This document shows, in pieces, positions 9,283 through 19,600 of a stretch of 64,000 nt of DNA; position 1 is the first letter of the stretch, and each line of letters opens with the position of its first letter. Under the pieces are notes generated by a model. That model made no database searches and was not told the origin of the DNA. It saw only the letters and a program-made list of their open reading frames with translations. A program made the translations under genes and the position numbers. The stretch is from NCBI GenBank assembly GCA_037178625.1, contig CM074141.1, forward strand, positions 1,488,001 to 1,552,000, given 5' to 3'. The DNA is from Skeletonema tropicum (Eukaryota; Bacillariophyta; Thalassiosirophyceae; Thalassiosirales; Thalassiosiraceae).

Positions 9283-11943
9283 ATGATGTCACCACTAGGC
9301 GAGGAGGAGGATGCACCACCCGTTCTAGTGCTCAAACTTGTCTTTCAGTTCTTGCAGTGGATCGACCCATTCACAGCACGCCCCGAAGAAACGATTTTGA
9401 ATCAAGTCGACCTTGTCTGCAAAAAGTGGAGAAGACTATTACATGAGGACGACGTGGGGCGTCAACTGTGCATCAATCAGATAAAGAGCTATGATGATTT
9501 CGTTGCGTTTCGGAATAGGAATGGGCGAGCTACAGCCGAAATTGAGGGGACGGAATTTATTGAAGAGAAGTGGTATTTTGAGAAACATGAGTTGTTGGCA
9601 AGAATGATGAGTTCACCGCTTCCAGAAGGCCGGACATTCAAAGAAATGTTCAAATTGAGTAAGGTGATGGGTAGCTTGTTCTTCGATCATGAAGTGTATG
9701 GCCCAGACGCAAGTCGAAGAAGTTTCAGCAGGGGGAGGGGGACACTGCGGGAGGCGTGTATGCATGATTGCCGCTGGATAGTGATGCCTACAATCGAGAC
9801 ACTGAGGCAAGTGTTTGATGACCCAGAAAAAGATGAAAGAGAGCAAGATATTAGGAATATGAAGCAGAGAATTTTAAGCCATGCGCGTAAGAATGGAAGA
9901 GCATCTTTTGTTCGTGGGGATCCAACTCGGTTGGAAAAAGACGCTCTCACAGAAATTGCAGGAAAGTATTGTATGATGCTGGCTGTATCAAACTCGTTCG
10001 ATGAGAATATATTCAACAACTCTTCGAATGATTTATCTATAACTCTTGGAGAACTCATTAATGGGATTGAGTCTATGACTGGGAAAGAAATAATGGCACA
10101 AGTTTCTGTCCAACTAAAGAAAACTTCTGCTGGTATGGTAAGGGAGTTTTCGTTTCTACCGAGCAGCAATAAACTGATGAAAGAAACTCTTCATGATATA
10201 GACTGCCCCATGAGTCCAGTGGATTGTTTGTCAGTACTTATTGGAGAGTATTTGCTCATAAAATCAAAAGCCTTGGAGGATGACTTTGATGACTGGGAAG
10301 ATTGTACAGAAGAAGTGTGGAATGATGCAATAGCGAAGTGGTGGCTTGCATTAGCTGAACCAATTTGTCAGTTGCTTTTGGCAACTTACGCCAAGTTGGC
10401 TGAGCGCTTTGATGACGTGGAACCTCTTCCATCAGACATGAAATCAACCGATGTTCCTATCGAGAGAGTAAAGTTGATTTATCGGCTTGGGAGGAAAGAG
10501 GTAGCGGAAACAATATTCCGTGATCTTGATCCTGATTTGTGTGGACAACTCTTCAGGATTTACCACCAGCAAGCTCGAGCGTATTCTGAAGCTATTCGGC
10601 AAAATTACCATTCTGTATACAGTAATGATGATACCCTTGAACACAACGCTAAGATATTGCTTGATATCTTCTTGGAGGTTCCTTGCGTTGATGACGATTT
10701 CGTTCTCCCGACGGCCCCTTCGGCATTTGAAAATTGTGATGAACTCCTAGCTAGAATGGAGGCAGCAATGGATCGTTGGAATGAGCTTGTTGACCAAGTT
10801 AAATCTGACGATGATATATTGTGGAACCCTGAAACAGTCACTGAACTGCGTTCTTTCGTTCTAATGTGGGGGCACTATGGTAATTGGAGGCGAAAGTATA
10901 AGACGTTACCTGATGCCACACACATACATCAATTCTGTGTTCCTGGTATGGTTCAAGCATTTCTGTGTCGAACCTTGGGCAGAAAACAGAAATTGCGTAG
11001 TCATAATTTGCTTGAACGTGACGCAAAGAAGTTTTTCGAGGAACTGAGGAGCGGAAATTATGGTTCAAACTCTGATTATATTACTTCAGGAATGGCCCAA
11101 CGTGCTTTCAATCTTGTGAATGACTTTAGAGCCTTGAGCGTCTACACCAACACTAAGGAGCATGCAATGATGGCATTGGTACCGCTGTTAAAAAATCTCT
11201 CACAATTCGATGGTAAGAGGCTCATTTATGCACTGTTCATAGAACGACACACTTCAGATTGGTGCGGGGGAGACAATAGACAGGGATTTTCAAAGAGCAA
11301 CATGCATTTCGGTAGTATGTGGACAAAAGACATTCCTTGCGTTCTTGGAGAATATGTAGATGCAATGCAATCTCTCACTCTTGAACAGGTGTCTGAACAA
11401 TCTCACTTTGGGTCTGATCTGTCTCAACTTCAAAAATGGGCACACGACGTTAATCATCGATATAAAGTGCTCAATGAGAAGCGTGTTTTGCGTCGCATAT
11501 TTGGTCTACCGCTGCCAGCAAACATCATCACAGCAATGGGCGAATTTATGGTTGAAAATCTCTATCAAGACAATATCAATGATGTCGATAGATGTAAGAG
11601 GTTAAATGCACTTGAGGTGACGCCTTATCTTGAAAGGTACTGCTACGAAAATCCTGACAACGCACAACTTGTTTGGGTTTATCTCCAACGAGCAATTGAA
11701 AATGCCATCATGGTTGTGGAAGGGCTTGAAGCCGAAGATGTTGATGAACGACAACGTTCAAACTTTGGAACCGTGGCATTGGCATTGGTCGATTCCTGTA
11801 TTAGAACTCGTGCTAAAAGCCTGATCCCTTTGATCATGAGACTCGAAGATACTCAAGCAATCGTTCCAGAACTCATAAGGAATATTGAAAATTTAGCGGA
11901 CAGGTTTGAAAAGATGTCTTCAGTGTTACCAAGGAATTCTTAA
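9283..11943 (+). CDS. F-box-like protein, copy 1 (886 aa)
   Basis: Residues about 10-62 match an F-box: V-L-V-L-K-L-V-F-Q-F-L, an acidic/aromatic turn, then V-D-L-V-C-K-K-W-R-R-L-L. F-box proteins usually link substrates to SCF ubiquitin ligases through SKP1. The remaining 820 residues are alpha-helical in character with no repeat class I recognise. They include conserved patches such as D-P-E-K-D, H-A-R-K-N-G-R-A-S and I-F-G-L-P-L-P-A-N. Three further paralogs follow on the same strand. This copy is the most diverged: it lacks the C-terminal I-D-T-K-E-Y-F-R-F and the shared 3' flank of copies 2-4. Intact from ATG at 9283. Confidence 0.75.
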   Translation: MMSPLGEEEDAPPVLVLKLVFQFLQWIDPFTARPEETILNQVDLVCKKWRRLLHEDDVGRQLCINQIKSYDDFVAFRNRNGRATAEIEGTEFIEEKWYFEKHELLARMMSSPLPEGRTFKEMFKLSKVMGSLFFDHEVYGPDASRRSFSRGRGTLREACMHDCRWIVMPTIETLRQVFDDPEKDEREQDIRNMKQRILSHARKNGRASFVRGDPTRLEKDALTEIAGKYCMMLAVSNSFDENIFNNSSNDLSITLGELINGIESMTGKEIMAQVSVQLKKTSAGMVREFSFLPSSNKLMKETLHDIDCPMSPVDCLSVLIGEYLLIKSKALEDDFDDWEDCTEEVWNDAIAKWWLALAEPICQLLLATYAKLAERFDDVEPLPSDMKSTDVPIERVKLIYRLGRKEVAETIFRDLDPDLCGQLFRIYHQQARAYSEAIRQNYHSVYSNDDTLEHNAKILLDIFLEVPCVDDDFVLPTAPSAFENCDELLARMEAAMDRWNELVDQVKSDDDILWNPETVTELRSFVLMWGHYGNWRRKYKTLPDATHIHQFCVPGMVQAFLCRTLGRKQKLRSHNLLERDAKKFFEELRSGNYGSNSDYITSGMAQRAFNLVNDFRALSVYTNTKEHAMMALVPLLKNLSQFDGKRLIYALFIERHTSDWCGGDNRQGFSKSNMHFGSMWTKDIPCVLGEYVDAMQSLTLEQVSEQSHFGSDLSQLQKWAHDVNHRYKVLNEKRVLRRIFGLPLPANIITAMGEFMVENLYQDNINDVDRCKRLNALEVTPYLERYCYENPDNAQLVWVYLQRAIENAIMVVEGLEAEDVDERQRSNFGTVALALVDSCIRTRAKSLIPLIMRLEDTQAIVPELIRNIENLADRFEKMSSVLPRNS

Positions 11944-12357
11944 TGATTTGGTACTTATATGATGATAATGAGACACTGTAGAGCCGCAGTAGTTTTCAAA
12001 TGATGTGCTTGAATCTTTCTTTGCTATAATATTACTTTTGACTGCTGCATGTCTTCGTTTCCTCCTCGGATGCTTGGTTTGTTTGTCCTATACGCTGCTG
12101 TCGTTGTTTTACCAGTCCATCATGGTTTAACCTTTGCCCAACGATTACGCAGGCTCTTCCTTGGAGACTTGCACGTTCTCATGCTTCACAACATGAACAT
12201 ACCTACTCACATTTTTAACTTTCGTGCCTAAGCGCAATCCTCCAAGGATCGATCTGACTGGGTTCAAAGATGTAAAGATTCTATATTGTCTATACATTAA
12301 ATTGATGCCGTGTAATAATTTACCTAAAAAAATTCAAACCGCTCAAAAGTAAACGAC
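11944..12357. other. Intergenic, no gene seen
   Basis: Convergent 3' flanks of F-box copy 1 and the DCC-family gene. A 60-codon frame at 12049-12231 has no support. Confidence 0.5.
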
Positions 12358-12981
12358 CTACTGACCTTCAGCAATACTGTCGTCAACAAACCTATCATCA
12401 AACTCCCCATCCGCATCAAATCTACACTCATCCCTCTTTCCCATGATGGAGTATCTGTTATCAGCAACACCGTCATAAACAGCATCGCGCAAAATTTGTG
12501 GCACCATGAACTGTCCAGCTGCCGCAAGCGGTCTCAGAGGTAAAAATGGCAACGGATTCAGTTCCTGTGTGATTCCCAAAATAGCATCAGACTTTGTGTA
12601 TGCACCCTTGGGGGTAACAAACACAATCGAACTAATATCATTCGCATCACGACCATGTGCTTGAAGAAGATTCTGCCCCACCTTGGACTGCAACGCTGCA
12701 AATCGAAGCTTTCCAGTGGGATCCCAGTCTAGAGCCAAATTCACAGCCGAGTTGCATAAGTTACACACTCCATCAAATAATATAACAGGCCGACTGTCTT
12801 GCTCAAAAACCCTTTCTAGAACTACGTTTGGTGACGATGCGATTGGTCGTGTGGTTGATTCCAAAGATGTTGCAACCCTCTGTTGTACTATCCTACCACC
12901 GACGATGGATGATTGAAAGGCATGGCTCCCACTCGATGTCAGTGCGGATAAAGAAAGAAATACTGTTGATAATATCCTCAT
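12358..12981 (-). CDS. DCC-family (DUF393) thiol-disulfide oxidoreductase-like protein, probably plastid
   Basis: 207 residues. The leader is hydrophobic and ends S-H-A-F-Q, resembling the A-F cleavage motif of diatom plastid presequences. The DCC signature F-D-G-V-C-N-L-C-N lies near residues 69-77, with downstream conserved segments (V-F-V-T-P-K-G, P-L-R-P-L, and G-K-R-D-E-C-R). Land-plant DCC1 relatives are organellar and redox-active, with the C-x-x-C pair as the presumed active site. Length fits the family. The gene is convergent with F-box copy 1. Substrate is unknown. Confidence 0.85.
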   Translation of the reverse strand: MRILSTVFLSLSALTSSGSHAFQSSIVGGRIVQQRVATSLESTTRPIASSPNVVLERVFEQDSRPVILFDGVCNLCNSAVNLALDWDPTGKLRFAALQSKVGQNLLQAHGRDANDISSIVFVTPKGAYTKSDAILGITQELNPLPFLPLRPLAAAGQFMVPQILRDAVYDGVADNRYSIMGKRDECRFDADGEFDDRFVDDSIAEGQ

Positions 12982-14060
12982 GCTGTAGATTGTTGCAATT
13001 GAGAGAAGTGCCCGCTACTACTTATTGTAATTCTTTTATTGCTAGTTTTGTGATCATAGCTGCGCCTCTTGCTTCACTGCTTCATTCACCTGTTCGGAGG
13101 AGAATGATGAGATGATAGATGAGTCATCAATCATCAATTGAAAATGTGATGGATTGCAAGTGTCGTTCGGACAAAAAAAATCTCACTCACTAAAGCAGAA
13201 AGCAAAGCAGAGAATCTTACGATTTTTTTTTTTTTCTTAAGATAAATAAGTGATTAGTTTAGGATGGTATTCAGGAGCTGTTTACTGGGCAAGCTGGATC
13301 TGAACTTGCCCATTTTAGGTAATAAGAGGAGTGCAGTCTAGGTATCTCTAGTTCAGTGGCAAGTCCGCACTCCTCTTGTCACCTGTGCTAGGTGATGGTA
13401 TGTTCCTCCTCCCTCCTACTCTCAACTGCCTCTCGACAGGTGAGAGTGAGAGTCCTCACTCAACCTCTGCCACCGCAGGGGTGGGGGAGAGGGGATTACT
13501 CCCCACTCCAGGTGTGCCAGTTGGACATCCCCGGCCCATTCTCAATGAGTGGCCGGATGCGGGATTTTGATGTTAAGTACGAGATAAGAGTCGAGAGCCA
13601 TGGTCAAAGGGTAAGTAGGGCGGGTGGGGAATGGGACGCTTCAAAATTAATGTGGAAACCCCATACAATAGAATCAGTGTTATCAGTGGTTGGTGGTTGG
13701 ACATCCAAAATAAGTGACAGGGTGGCAGCAAGCTAAAGGATGACAGAAAGCTGAACAGGAATGAGTGAGGACATCTAAGATCGACATCCGCTCGCCTGTA
13801 TCGACCTACCATACATATTTTCATTGGCTGTCTCTGATGTCTGAGCTCTGCATGCTTTGTCTCCTTCTGCTTATATCGAATATTCTCTCATGAGACAGAG
13901 AGAGTGGCACTTCATTTACTCCTATTATCAGACTGCTATTTGCTAGTCAAAAACAACAACTTTAACGGGCAGATCTGTTCTCTTGGGTTTTTTGCGCATC
14001 TTGCTTTGCTTCAGCTTGATCTTGGCTCCATACCTGACGCCTTATCGTCCTGTTCAATTG
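12982..14060. other. Gene-free region containing a 163-bp structured repeat
   Basis: Apart from the repeat at 13223-13403 there is no recognised gene. 13400-14060 has only short frames. The 3' flank of the zinc-finger gene (about 14000-14060) continues its reading in another frame. Confidence 0.45.
13223..13403 (-). repeat. Repeat a, copy 1: 163-bp hairpin-rich unit with poly-T/poly-A end
   Basis: 13241-13403 is identical over 163 bp to 21759-21921. Both copies have a poly-T run on the left (poly-A on the minus strand). Three stem-loops are visible: 13286-13312 (8-bp stem), 13324-13377 (11-bp stem) and one around 13379-13395. On the minus strand the first loop contains GTTCAGATCC, near but not equal to a Pol III B box. 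It may be a retroposon or the terminal repeat of the neighbouring retroelement. Confidence 0.8.
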
Positions 14061-15026
14061 TCACATGCCTCCTGCACACTCCTCCACTGAAGATATGATT
14101 GTGCATCCTTCACTGTTGCATCGCTTGACCTTTGCTCCATGCCTCTTGCACACTCCTCCTTTCACAGCAAAATATCTACATTCTTCACTGTTGCATCGCT
14201 TAACCTTTGCTCCATGCTTCTTGCACACTCCTCCATTCTGAACATAATTTGTGCATCCTTCACTGCTGCATCGTTTGACCTTTGCTCCATGTCTCTTGCA
14301 TACTCCTCCTTGGTGAGCTTGGTTCGTACATCCTTTACTGCTGCATAGTTTCCTCTTTGCTCCATGCCTCTTGCACACTCCTCCTCTCTGAGCATAATAT
14401 GTACATCCTTGACTGCTGCACTTTTTGACCTTCGCTCCATGCCTCATGCACACTCCCCCACTGAGAACTGCATTTGTGCATCCTTCACTGCTGCATCGTT
14501 TGTGCTGTGCTCCGTGCCTGATGCACACTCCTCCTTTAACGGCAATGTTTGTGCACCCATCAGCAACGCAAACCCTTCTTTGCCTTCCGTCTTTTCCAAT
14601 TTTCATTCGACTTAGTGATTTATCCTGTGTGGTAATAACAGGCGATCTTCGCTTGATCTGTGCCCCATGTCTCTTGCACAGTCCTCCTTTAACGGCAATG
14701 TTTGTACACCCATCATCAATACAAATCTTTCTTTGTCTTCCGTCTTTTCCAATTTTCATTTGAGTTAGTGATTTATCCTGCGTGGTAATAACAGGCAATC
14801 TCTTTCGAGGTGAGGTTTGTCGAGCTGTAGGAGATGATTTATTTTTCTCGTGTTTCATGGTTGCGGCAGCGGCCGCCGCCGCCGCTTCTTCCTTCTTTCT
14901 CAGCTGAAACTCCCTATAGATCAACGCACCCACATCGTCGTCGGCGTCATCTCCGCTGTCGCGTGGTGCTGTTGTCTTCACTGCTTGGCTCTGCATGTTC
15001 ACAATATGGTACTTATCGTCTACCAA
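14061..15026 (-). CDS. WRKY19-like zinc-finger repeat protein
   Basis: 321 residues. After a low-complexity N-terminus with an alanine run, there are about nine repeats of the pattern C-x4-C-T-N-x5-G-G-V-C-x2-H-G-A-K, each a compact Cys/His zinc site as in the WRKY19-like zinc-finger family common in diatoms and oomycetes. The first two finger units are separated by a duplicated linker (V-I-T-T-Q-D-K-S-L). The last unit goes out of frame near 14085: the finger G-G-V-C-R-R-H continues in another frame for about 20 residues, so the C-terminus is cut by a one-base change. Related decayed copies lie at 27590-28430 and 32275-32935, each opposite an F-box gene. Nucleic-acid binding is the family expectation; no target is known. 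Confidence 0.8.
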   Translation of the reverse strand: MVDDKYHIVNMQSQAVKTTAPRDSGDDADDDVGALIYREFQLRKKEEAAAAAAAATMKHEKNKSSPTARQTSPRKRLPVITTQDKSLTQMKIGKDGRQRKICIDDGCTNIAVKGGLCKRHGAQIKRRSPVITTQDKSLSRMKIGKDGRQRRVCVADGCTNIAVKGGVCIRHGAQHKRCSSEGCTNAVLSGGVCMRHGAKVKKCSSQGCTYYAQRGGVCKRHGAKRKLCSSKGCTNQAHQGGVCKRHGAKVKRCSSEGCTNYVQNGGVCKKHGAKVKRCNSEECRYFAVKGGVCKRHGAKVKRCNSEGCTIISSVEECAGGM

Positions 15027-15116
15027 AACCTTCTCTCAGGGGGGAAGGAAATCAAAGGAAATCTTTCTCCTTTCTCCCAGTTCCTATCCCTAATCCCTAA
15101 TCCTCATCATGTTGAG

Positions 15117-15147
15117 TAGGAATCAGTAATAGTTTTAGCGGGTTTCA
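15117..15147. promoter_or_regulatory. Conserved block in the zinc-finger/F-box intergenic region
   Basis: The block TAGGAATCAGTAAT followed by TTTTAGCGGG and TTTCA recurs at 29254-29284 and 33054-33084, about 110-170 bp upstream of F-box copies 3 and 4, and here upstream of the zinc-finger gene. A partial copy lies at about 36018-36035. Conservation between diverged copies suggests a shared bidirectional promoter element. Confidence 0.45.
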
Positions 15148-15190
15148 ACATCTTCATCACCCCAATAAGCAAGCCCAGTCAAATAAGGTT

Positions 15191-15416
15191 CTGTTGTTCC
15201 GATTAGTGAGGAGTCTCGATTGGAGATCTGGCGCGCCAAGGGAGCACAGGGAGCAACAAAGATCGGCGTCGAACGCTCGGCTCACCCTCTTGGCTCTCTC
15301 TTGGTCGCCCTCATTGTTCTTCAAGAACTACTCAGCAAAGCAATAGCTCTCCAATCATACGACAATGTCAGTTGCTTCGAAAAGAGGACTACCCGAATCA
15401 ACTGAATCAATACAAG
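15191..15416 (+). repeat. Repeat b, copy 1 (226 bp)
   Basis: Identical over 226 bp to 23872-24097. It contains GATCTGGCGCGCC and ends inside what looks like the start of a gag-like frame (ATG at 15365). Similarity continues weakly for about 15 bases beyond the identical part in both copies. Confidence 0.85.
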
Positions 15417-16163
15417 CATCAAACTTTCAATCTCATTTAGAAATGTCTACCAACAACAACAGCAACAACAACAACAACGATTTCGGAATGATCTCCAAAA
15501 ATCCATTTCCCTCGAAAACAACACCAATGACAATATGGATCTGCATCACACGACTTCGTTCCTTGACACCATCTCCCCGAAACCGGATCAAATCCGTCAT
15601 GACAAACTCGCAAAAGAGATCTTCAAGATCTCACAATTGACCGATCAAGATCAATCCAAGACTACCCGCTTCCTCGAACATTCCAAACGACCACCTTGCC
15701 CACGATTCGCCAAAGAGACCCACCAAATTCACCAATTCTTCGAAACTGGTACAAGCGACATCGATCAAGCCCCACTCGCTCTCTTCGTCTTCGGCCTAAA
15801 ATCCACTGCCAACATCCTCTCGACCATCCCACATCAAGCCTCTTCGACAAGATCAGTAATCTCTGTGTGATCCTGATAAGATCTCCCGAATGTCCTGCAC
15901 TCAATGCAAAGATAGCGACCTCCAAACCATCGAAGTCTCGTACTCTATCATCCTCCCGCCTCGGTTTGCCCTCGCCTTGGCCCAACCAATTGTTACGTCA
16001 ACTCCCATTTCCCATCCATTACACGAGCACTGCAGTAGCTGCACCGCCTCAATCCGATCATTCCTTCTCTTCCCGAGCTAATGAAAATCGGAATCCATCA
16101 AAGTCAAAACGCTCACAACAACCCTTCTGCAAACAAGAGAACAACAAAAAACAACAACCATGA
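15365..16163 (+). pseudogene. Gag-like remnant of the retroelement
   Basis: A frame starting M-S-V-A-S-K-R-G-L-P passes through an Asn-rich stretch, then shifts to frames at 15535-15870 and 15696-16163 that are rich in Gln, Lys and Pro. It lies directly after repeat b and before the RT region, the position of gag. No zinc knuckle is visible; the call rests on position. Confidence 0.35.
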
Positions 16164-16204
16164 CACACGATTCACACTCAAAACCTTCGACATCTTCACC
16201 TGAC

Positions 16205-16980
16205 AACCTCCCCAGGAGAGTCTTAGTCTCATTGCCCCAGGCGAGAGCACGTGTACCCTTACACGACCCAACACACAAATAGGCAATCCCTATTACCATT
16301 CGGATCCCCCTTTTCAGGGTCAAATCCTCATCCAACTGTCTCTCAAACCACAACGTGGCTGAATGACAACCTCCCCACGGGAGTCTTAGTCTCATTGCCC
16401 CAGGCGAGAGCACGTGTACCGGCTTACAGGGCCCAACACACAAATAGGCAATCCCTATTACCATTCGGATCCCCCTTTTCAGGGTCAAATCCTCATCCAA
16501 CTGTCTCTCAAACCACTACGTGGCTGAATGACAACCTCCCCACGGGAGTCTTAGTCTCATTGCCCCAGGCGAGAGCACGTGTACCGGCTTACAGGGCCCA
16601 ACACACAAATAGGCAATCCCTATTACCATTCGGATCCCCCTTTTCAGGGTCAAATCCTCATCCAACTGTCTCTCAAACCACTACGTGGCTGAATGACAAC
16701 CTCCCCACGGGAGTCTTAGTCTCATTGCCCCAGGCGAGAGCACGTGTACCGGCTTACAGGGCCCAACACACAAATAGGCAATCCCTATTACCATCGGATC
16801 CCCCTTTTCAGGGTCAAATCCTCATCCAACTGTCTCTCAAACCACTACGTGGCTGAATGACAACCTCCCCACGGGAGTCTCAGTCTCATTGCCCCAAGTG
16901 AGAGCACGTGTACCGGCTTCCAGGGCCCAACACACAAATAGGCAATCCCTATTACCATCGGATCCCCTAGGGTCAAATCC
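16205..16980 (+). repeat. 165-bp tandem repeat, about 4.7 copies
   Basis: The marker GAATGACAACCTCCCCACGG recurs at 16361, 16526, 16691 and 16855. The spacing is 165, 165 and 164, the last after loss of one T. The period is a multiple of three and a frame reads through (16251-16856), giving 55-residue repeats rich in Pro/Ser/Thr. A partial diverged copy precedes at 16198. Confidence 0.9.
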
Positions 16981-17109
16981 TCTTGGTTACTAACAACCAC
17001 AATCATCCGCATCCCATCCCACCCTAGCGGCCGATTCATCTGGATCTTACAAAACCATTCGGGAAGTTGCGGCATCTACTTGTCCCACTTTTCTGGTAAA
17101 AGCCCTATC

Positions 17110-18110
17110 ATGTTCGAGCTGTCAGAGACAGCTACAATACACAACTCAAACATCATTGAGTCTTTCGACTACAATACAGAATCAGCAATCCAATCACATA
17201 GAGTCACCCATCTATCCACAATCATCCACAATCCACATCCCATCACACCTCGAGCTGTCTGAGACAGCTGCAATACACAACTCAATCATCATTGCGTCTT
17301 TCGACTACGATATCGAATCAGCAATCCAATCACTTGGACTTGGAGTCACCCATCTATTCACAATCATTGTCTGAGACAGCTGCAATACACAACTCAAACA
17401 TCATTGCGTCTTTCGACTACGATACAGAATCAGCAATCCAATCACATGGAGTCAAATATCTATCCACAATCATCCACATCCCATCCCAACCTCTCGAGCT
17501 AGACAGCTGCAATACACGAATCAAACATCATTACGTCTTTCGACTACGATATCGAATCAGCAATCCAATCACTTGGACTTGGAGTCACCCATCTATTCAC
17601 AATCATTGTCTGAGACAGCTGCAATACACAACTCAAACATCATAGCGTCCTTCGACTACGATATCGAATCAGCAATCCAATCACATGGAGTCAAATATCT
17701 ATCCACAATCATCCACATCCTATCCCAACCTCTCGAGCTAGACAGCTGCAATACACAACTCAAATATTATTACGTCTTTCGACTACGACATCGAATCAGC
17801 AATCCAATCACTTGGACTTGGAGTCACCCATCTATTCACAATCATTGTCTGAGACAGCTGCAATACACAACTCAAACATCATTGCGTCTTTCGACTACGA
17901 TATTGAATCAGCAATCCAATCACATGGAGTCACATATCTATCCACAATCATCCACATCCCATCCCAACCTCTCGAGCTAGACAGCTCCAATACACGACTC
18001 AATCATCATTGCGTCTTTCGACTACGATATTGAATCAGCAATCCAATCACATGGAGTCATCCATCTATCCACAATCATCCACATCCCATCCCACCCTTGA
18101 GGCTGATGTC
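17110..18110 (+). repeat. 239-bp higher-order repeat of alternating 112- and 127-bp monomers
   Basis: The marker CGACTACGA occurs (first G) at 17303, 17415, 17542, 17654, 17781, 17893 and 18020. The spacing alternates strictly 112, 127, 112, 127, 112, 127. Diverged copies extend left to 17167 and right to 18245 and 18886. The period is not a multiple of three, so it cannot be a coding repeat. Confidence 0.9.
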
Positions 18111-18439
18111 CGGATCTTACAAAACCATTCGGGAAGTCGCGGCATCTACTCATCCCACTCCTGGTAAAAGCCCTATTATGCTCGAGTAGTCACTGTCAGA
18201 GACAGCTGCAACGCACAACCCAAACATCATTGTGTCTTTCAACTACGATATCGAATCATCAATCCAATCACATGGAGTTACCTATCTGTCTATGGGATCC
18301 GAATTGCGTCCAATAGAACAACTGGAACCCCTCCTCAAACAAGAGATAGTCTCCAATGGTTATCCGAGATTCCCAAGGAGATTAGGATCCAACAACTCAA
18401 ACAAGCAAACCAGGAAACAGCTCTCACAGATGAACCCAA

Positions 18440-19600
18440 CCCAAAATCGACACTAAACTTCTCTTGGACCTTGGACGATTTCAAGAACGATTTCTCTATC
18501 GTCGTTACTCCCGATTGTCTTAGGAAACTCAAGCTCAAGCACGCTGAAGTTTTACCTGTATGACTCATCCACCAAATATCCATAGACGAACATGGGAACG
18601 CCATCCCCAAGAATTGCCTCAAACACAATCTTTCTGTCAGAAAGAAGTCCGACCTAGTCATGAACCAACGTACAATCGTCGACCAAATCCCGTCTGGACA
18701 CCCCTTTCCAGGGTCAAATCCTCATGGTCAATAACAACCACAAATCATTCACATCACATTTCAGCGATTGGTCCGGAAGTCGCGGCATCTACTTATATCC
18801 CACCCCTGGTAAAAGTCATCTCATGCTCATGCTCAAGCCAGACAGCTGCCACTCAAAACTCATACATCATTGCGTCTTTCGACTACGATTTCGAATCAAC
18901 AATCCAATCAGTTAGATTCTCCCATCTACCTATGGGATCCAAACTGCGTCCAACACCACCCGTGCTTCCACGACCTAAAAGACAGCGTCTCCAATGGTGT
19001 TGGTGTGAACTACCCACTATCCGAGATCTCCGAGGAGATTAGGATCCAACAACTCAAACTCTTGTTTGACAACTCAAACTCCAACCAACGAAGCCATCCC
19101 AATTGACACTCAACTTCTCTTGGACGACATCAAGAGTTGTTTCTTTATCGCCGTCACTCCCGATTGTAAACTCAAGCTCAAGCACGCTGAAGTCCTACCT
19201 GTACGACTCATCCACCAAATATGCATGGACGAACATGGGAACGCCATCCCCAAGAATCGCCTCAAACACAATCTTTCTGCTAGAAAGAAGTCCGGCCTAG
19301 GCATGAACCAACGTACAATCGACGACCAACTCACAACTACAGAATCACAATACGGCTTGGCCCTCTCTCGAGTCACCTCCACGAAATTCACGCTGTACGC
19401 TTCAAAAACCCTCGCCAGCGAATCCTATGCATCAAACTTGACATTGATAAGGCTTTCAGTCGTCTCCATACATATCATCAAAGTGCTGCGCCACTTGGCA
19501 CACACATTCCACGGGTATAGAGAAGTCGATAACGAAGTCGGAACAATACAAACCCGACTCCCATTCAGAGCATCTGCAGCAACCAGCTAAGCTCTCAATA
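18440..19600 (+). pseudogene. Reverse-transcriptase remnant with internal duplication
   Basis: The best frame (about 19066-19590) shows motifs of the DIRS-like RT seen in diatoms: I-P-K-N-R-L-K-H-N-L-S, then a K-K-S-G-L-G-M-N-Q-R segment, and later L-P-F-R-A-S-A-A in place of the L-P-F-G-x-S-x-A-P motif. The catalytic middle is scrambled by frame changes. The N-terminal portion is present twice, at about 18460-18690 and 19105-19330, with high similarity. Not functional. Confidence 0.6.

Noticed and set aside
12049..12231. 60-codon hydrophobic frame
   Set aside because: Short, no upstream or downstream coding continuation, lies in the 3' flank of F-box copy 1.
14139..14763. Plus-strand open frames opposite the zinc-finger gene
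   Set aside because: They are antisense shadows of the Cys/His repeats, with the same 66-bp-type periodicity.
15220..15405. 61-codon open frame present twice, identically (also 23901-24086)
   Set aside because: It is only the shadow of the 226-bp non-coding repeat b; identity reflects repeat identity, not protein conservation.
17110..18110. CRISPR-like array
   Set aside because: Monomers are 112/127 bp with no short palindromic repeat plus unique spacers, and the host is eukaryotic.
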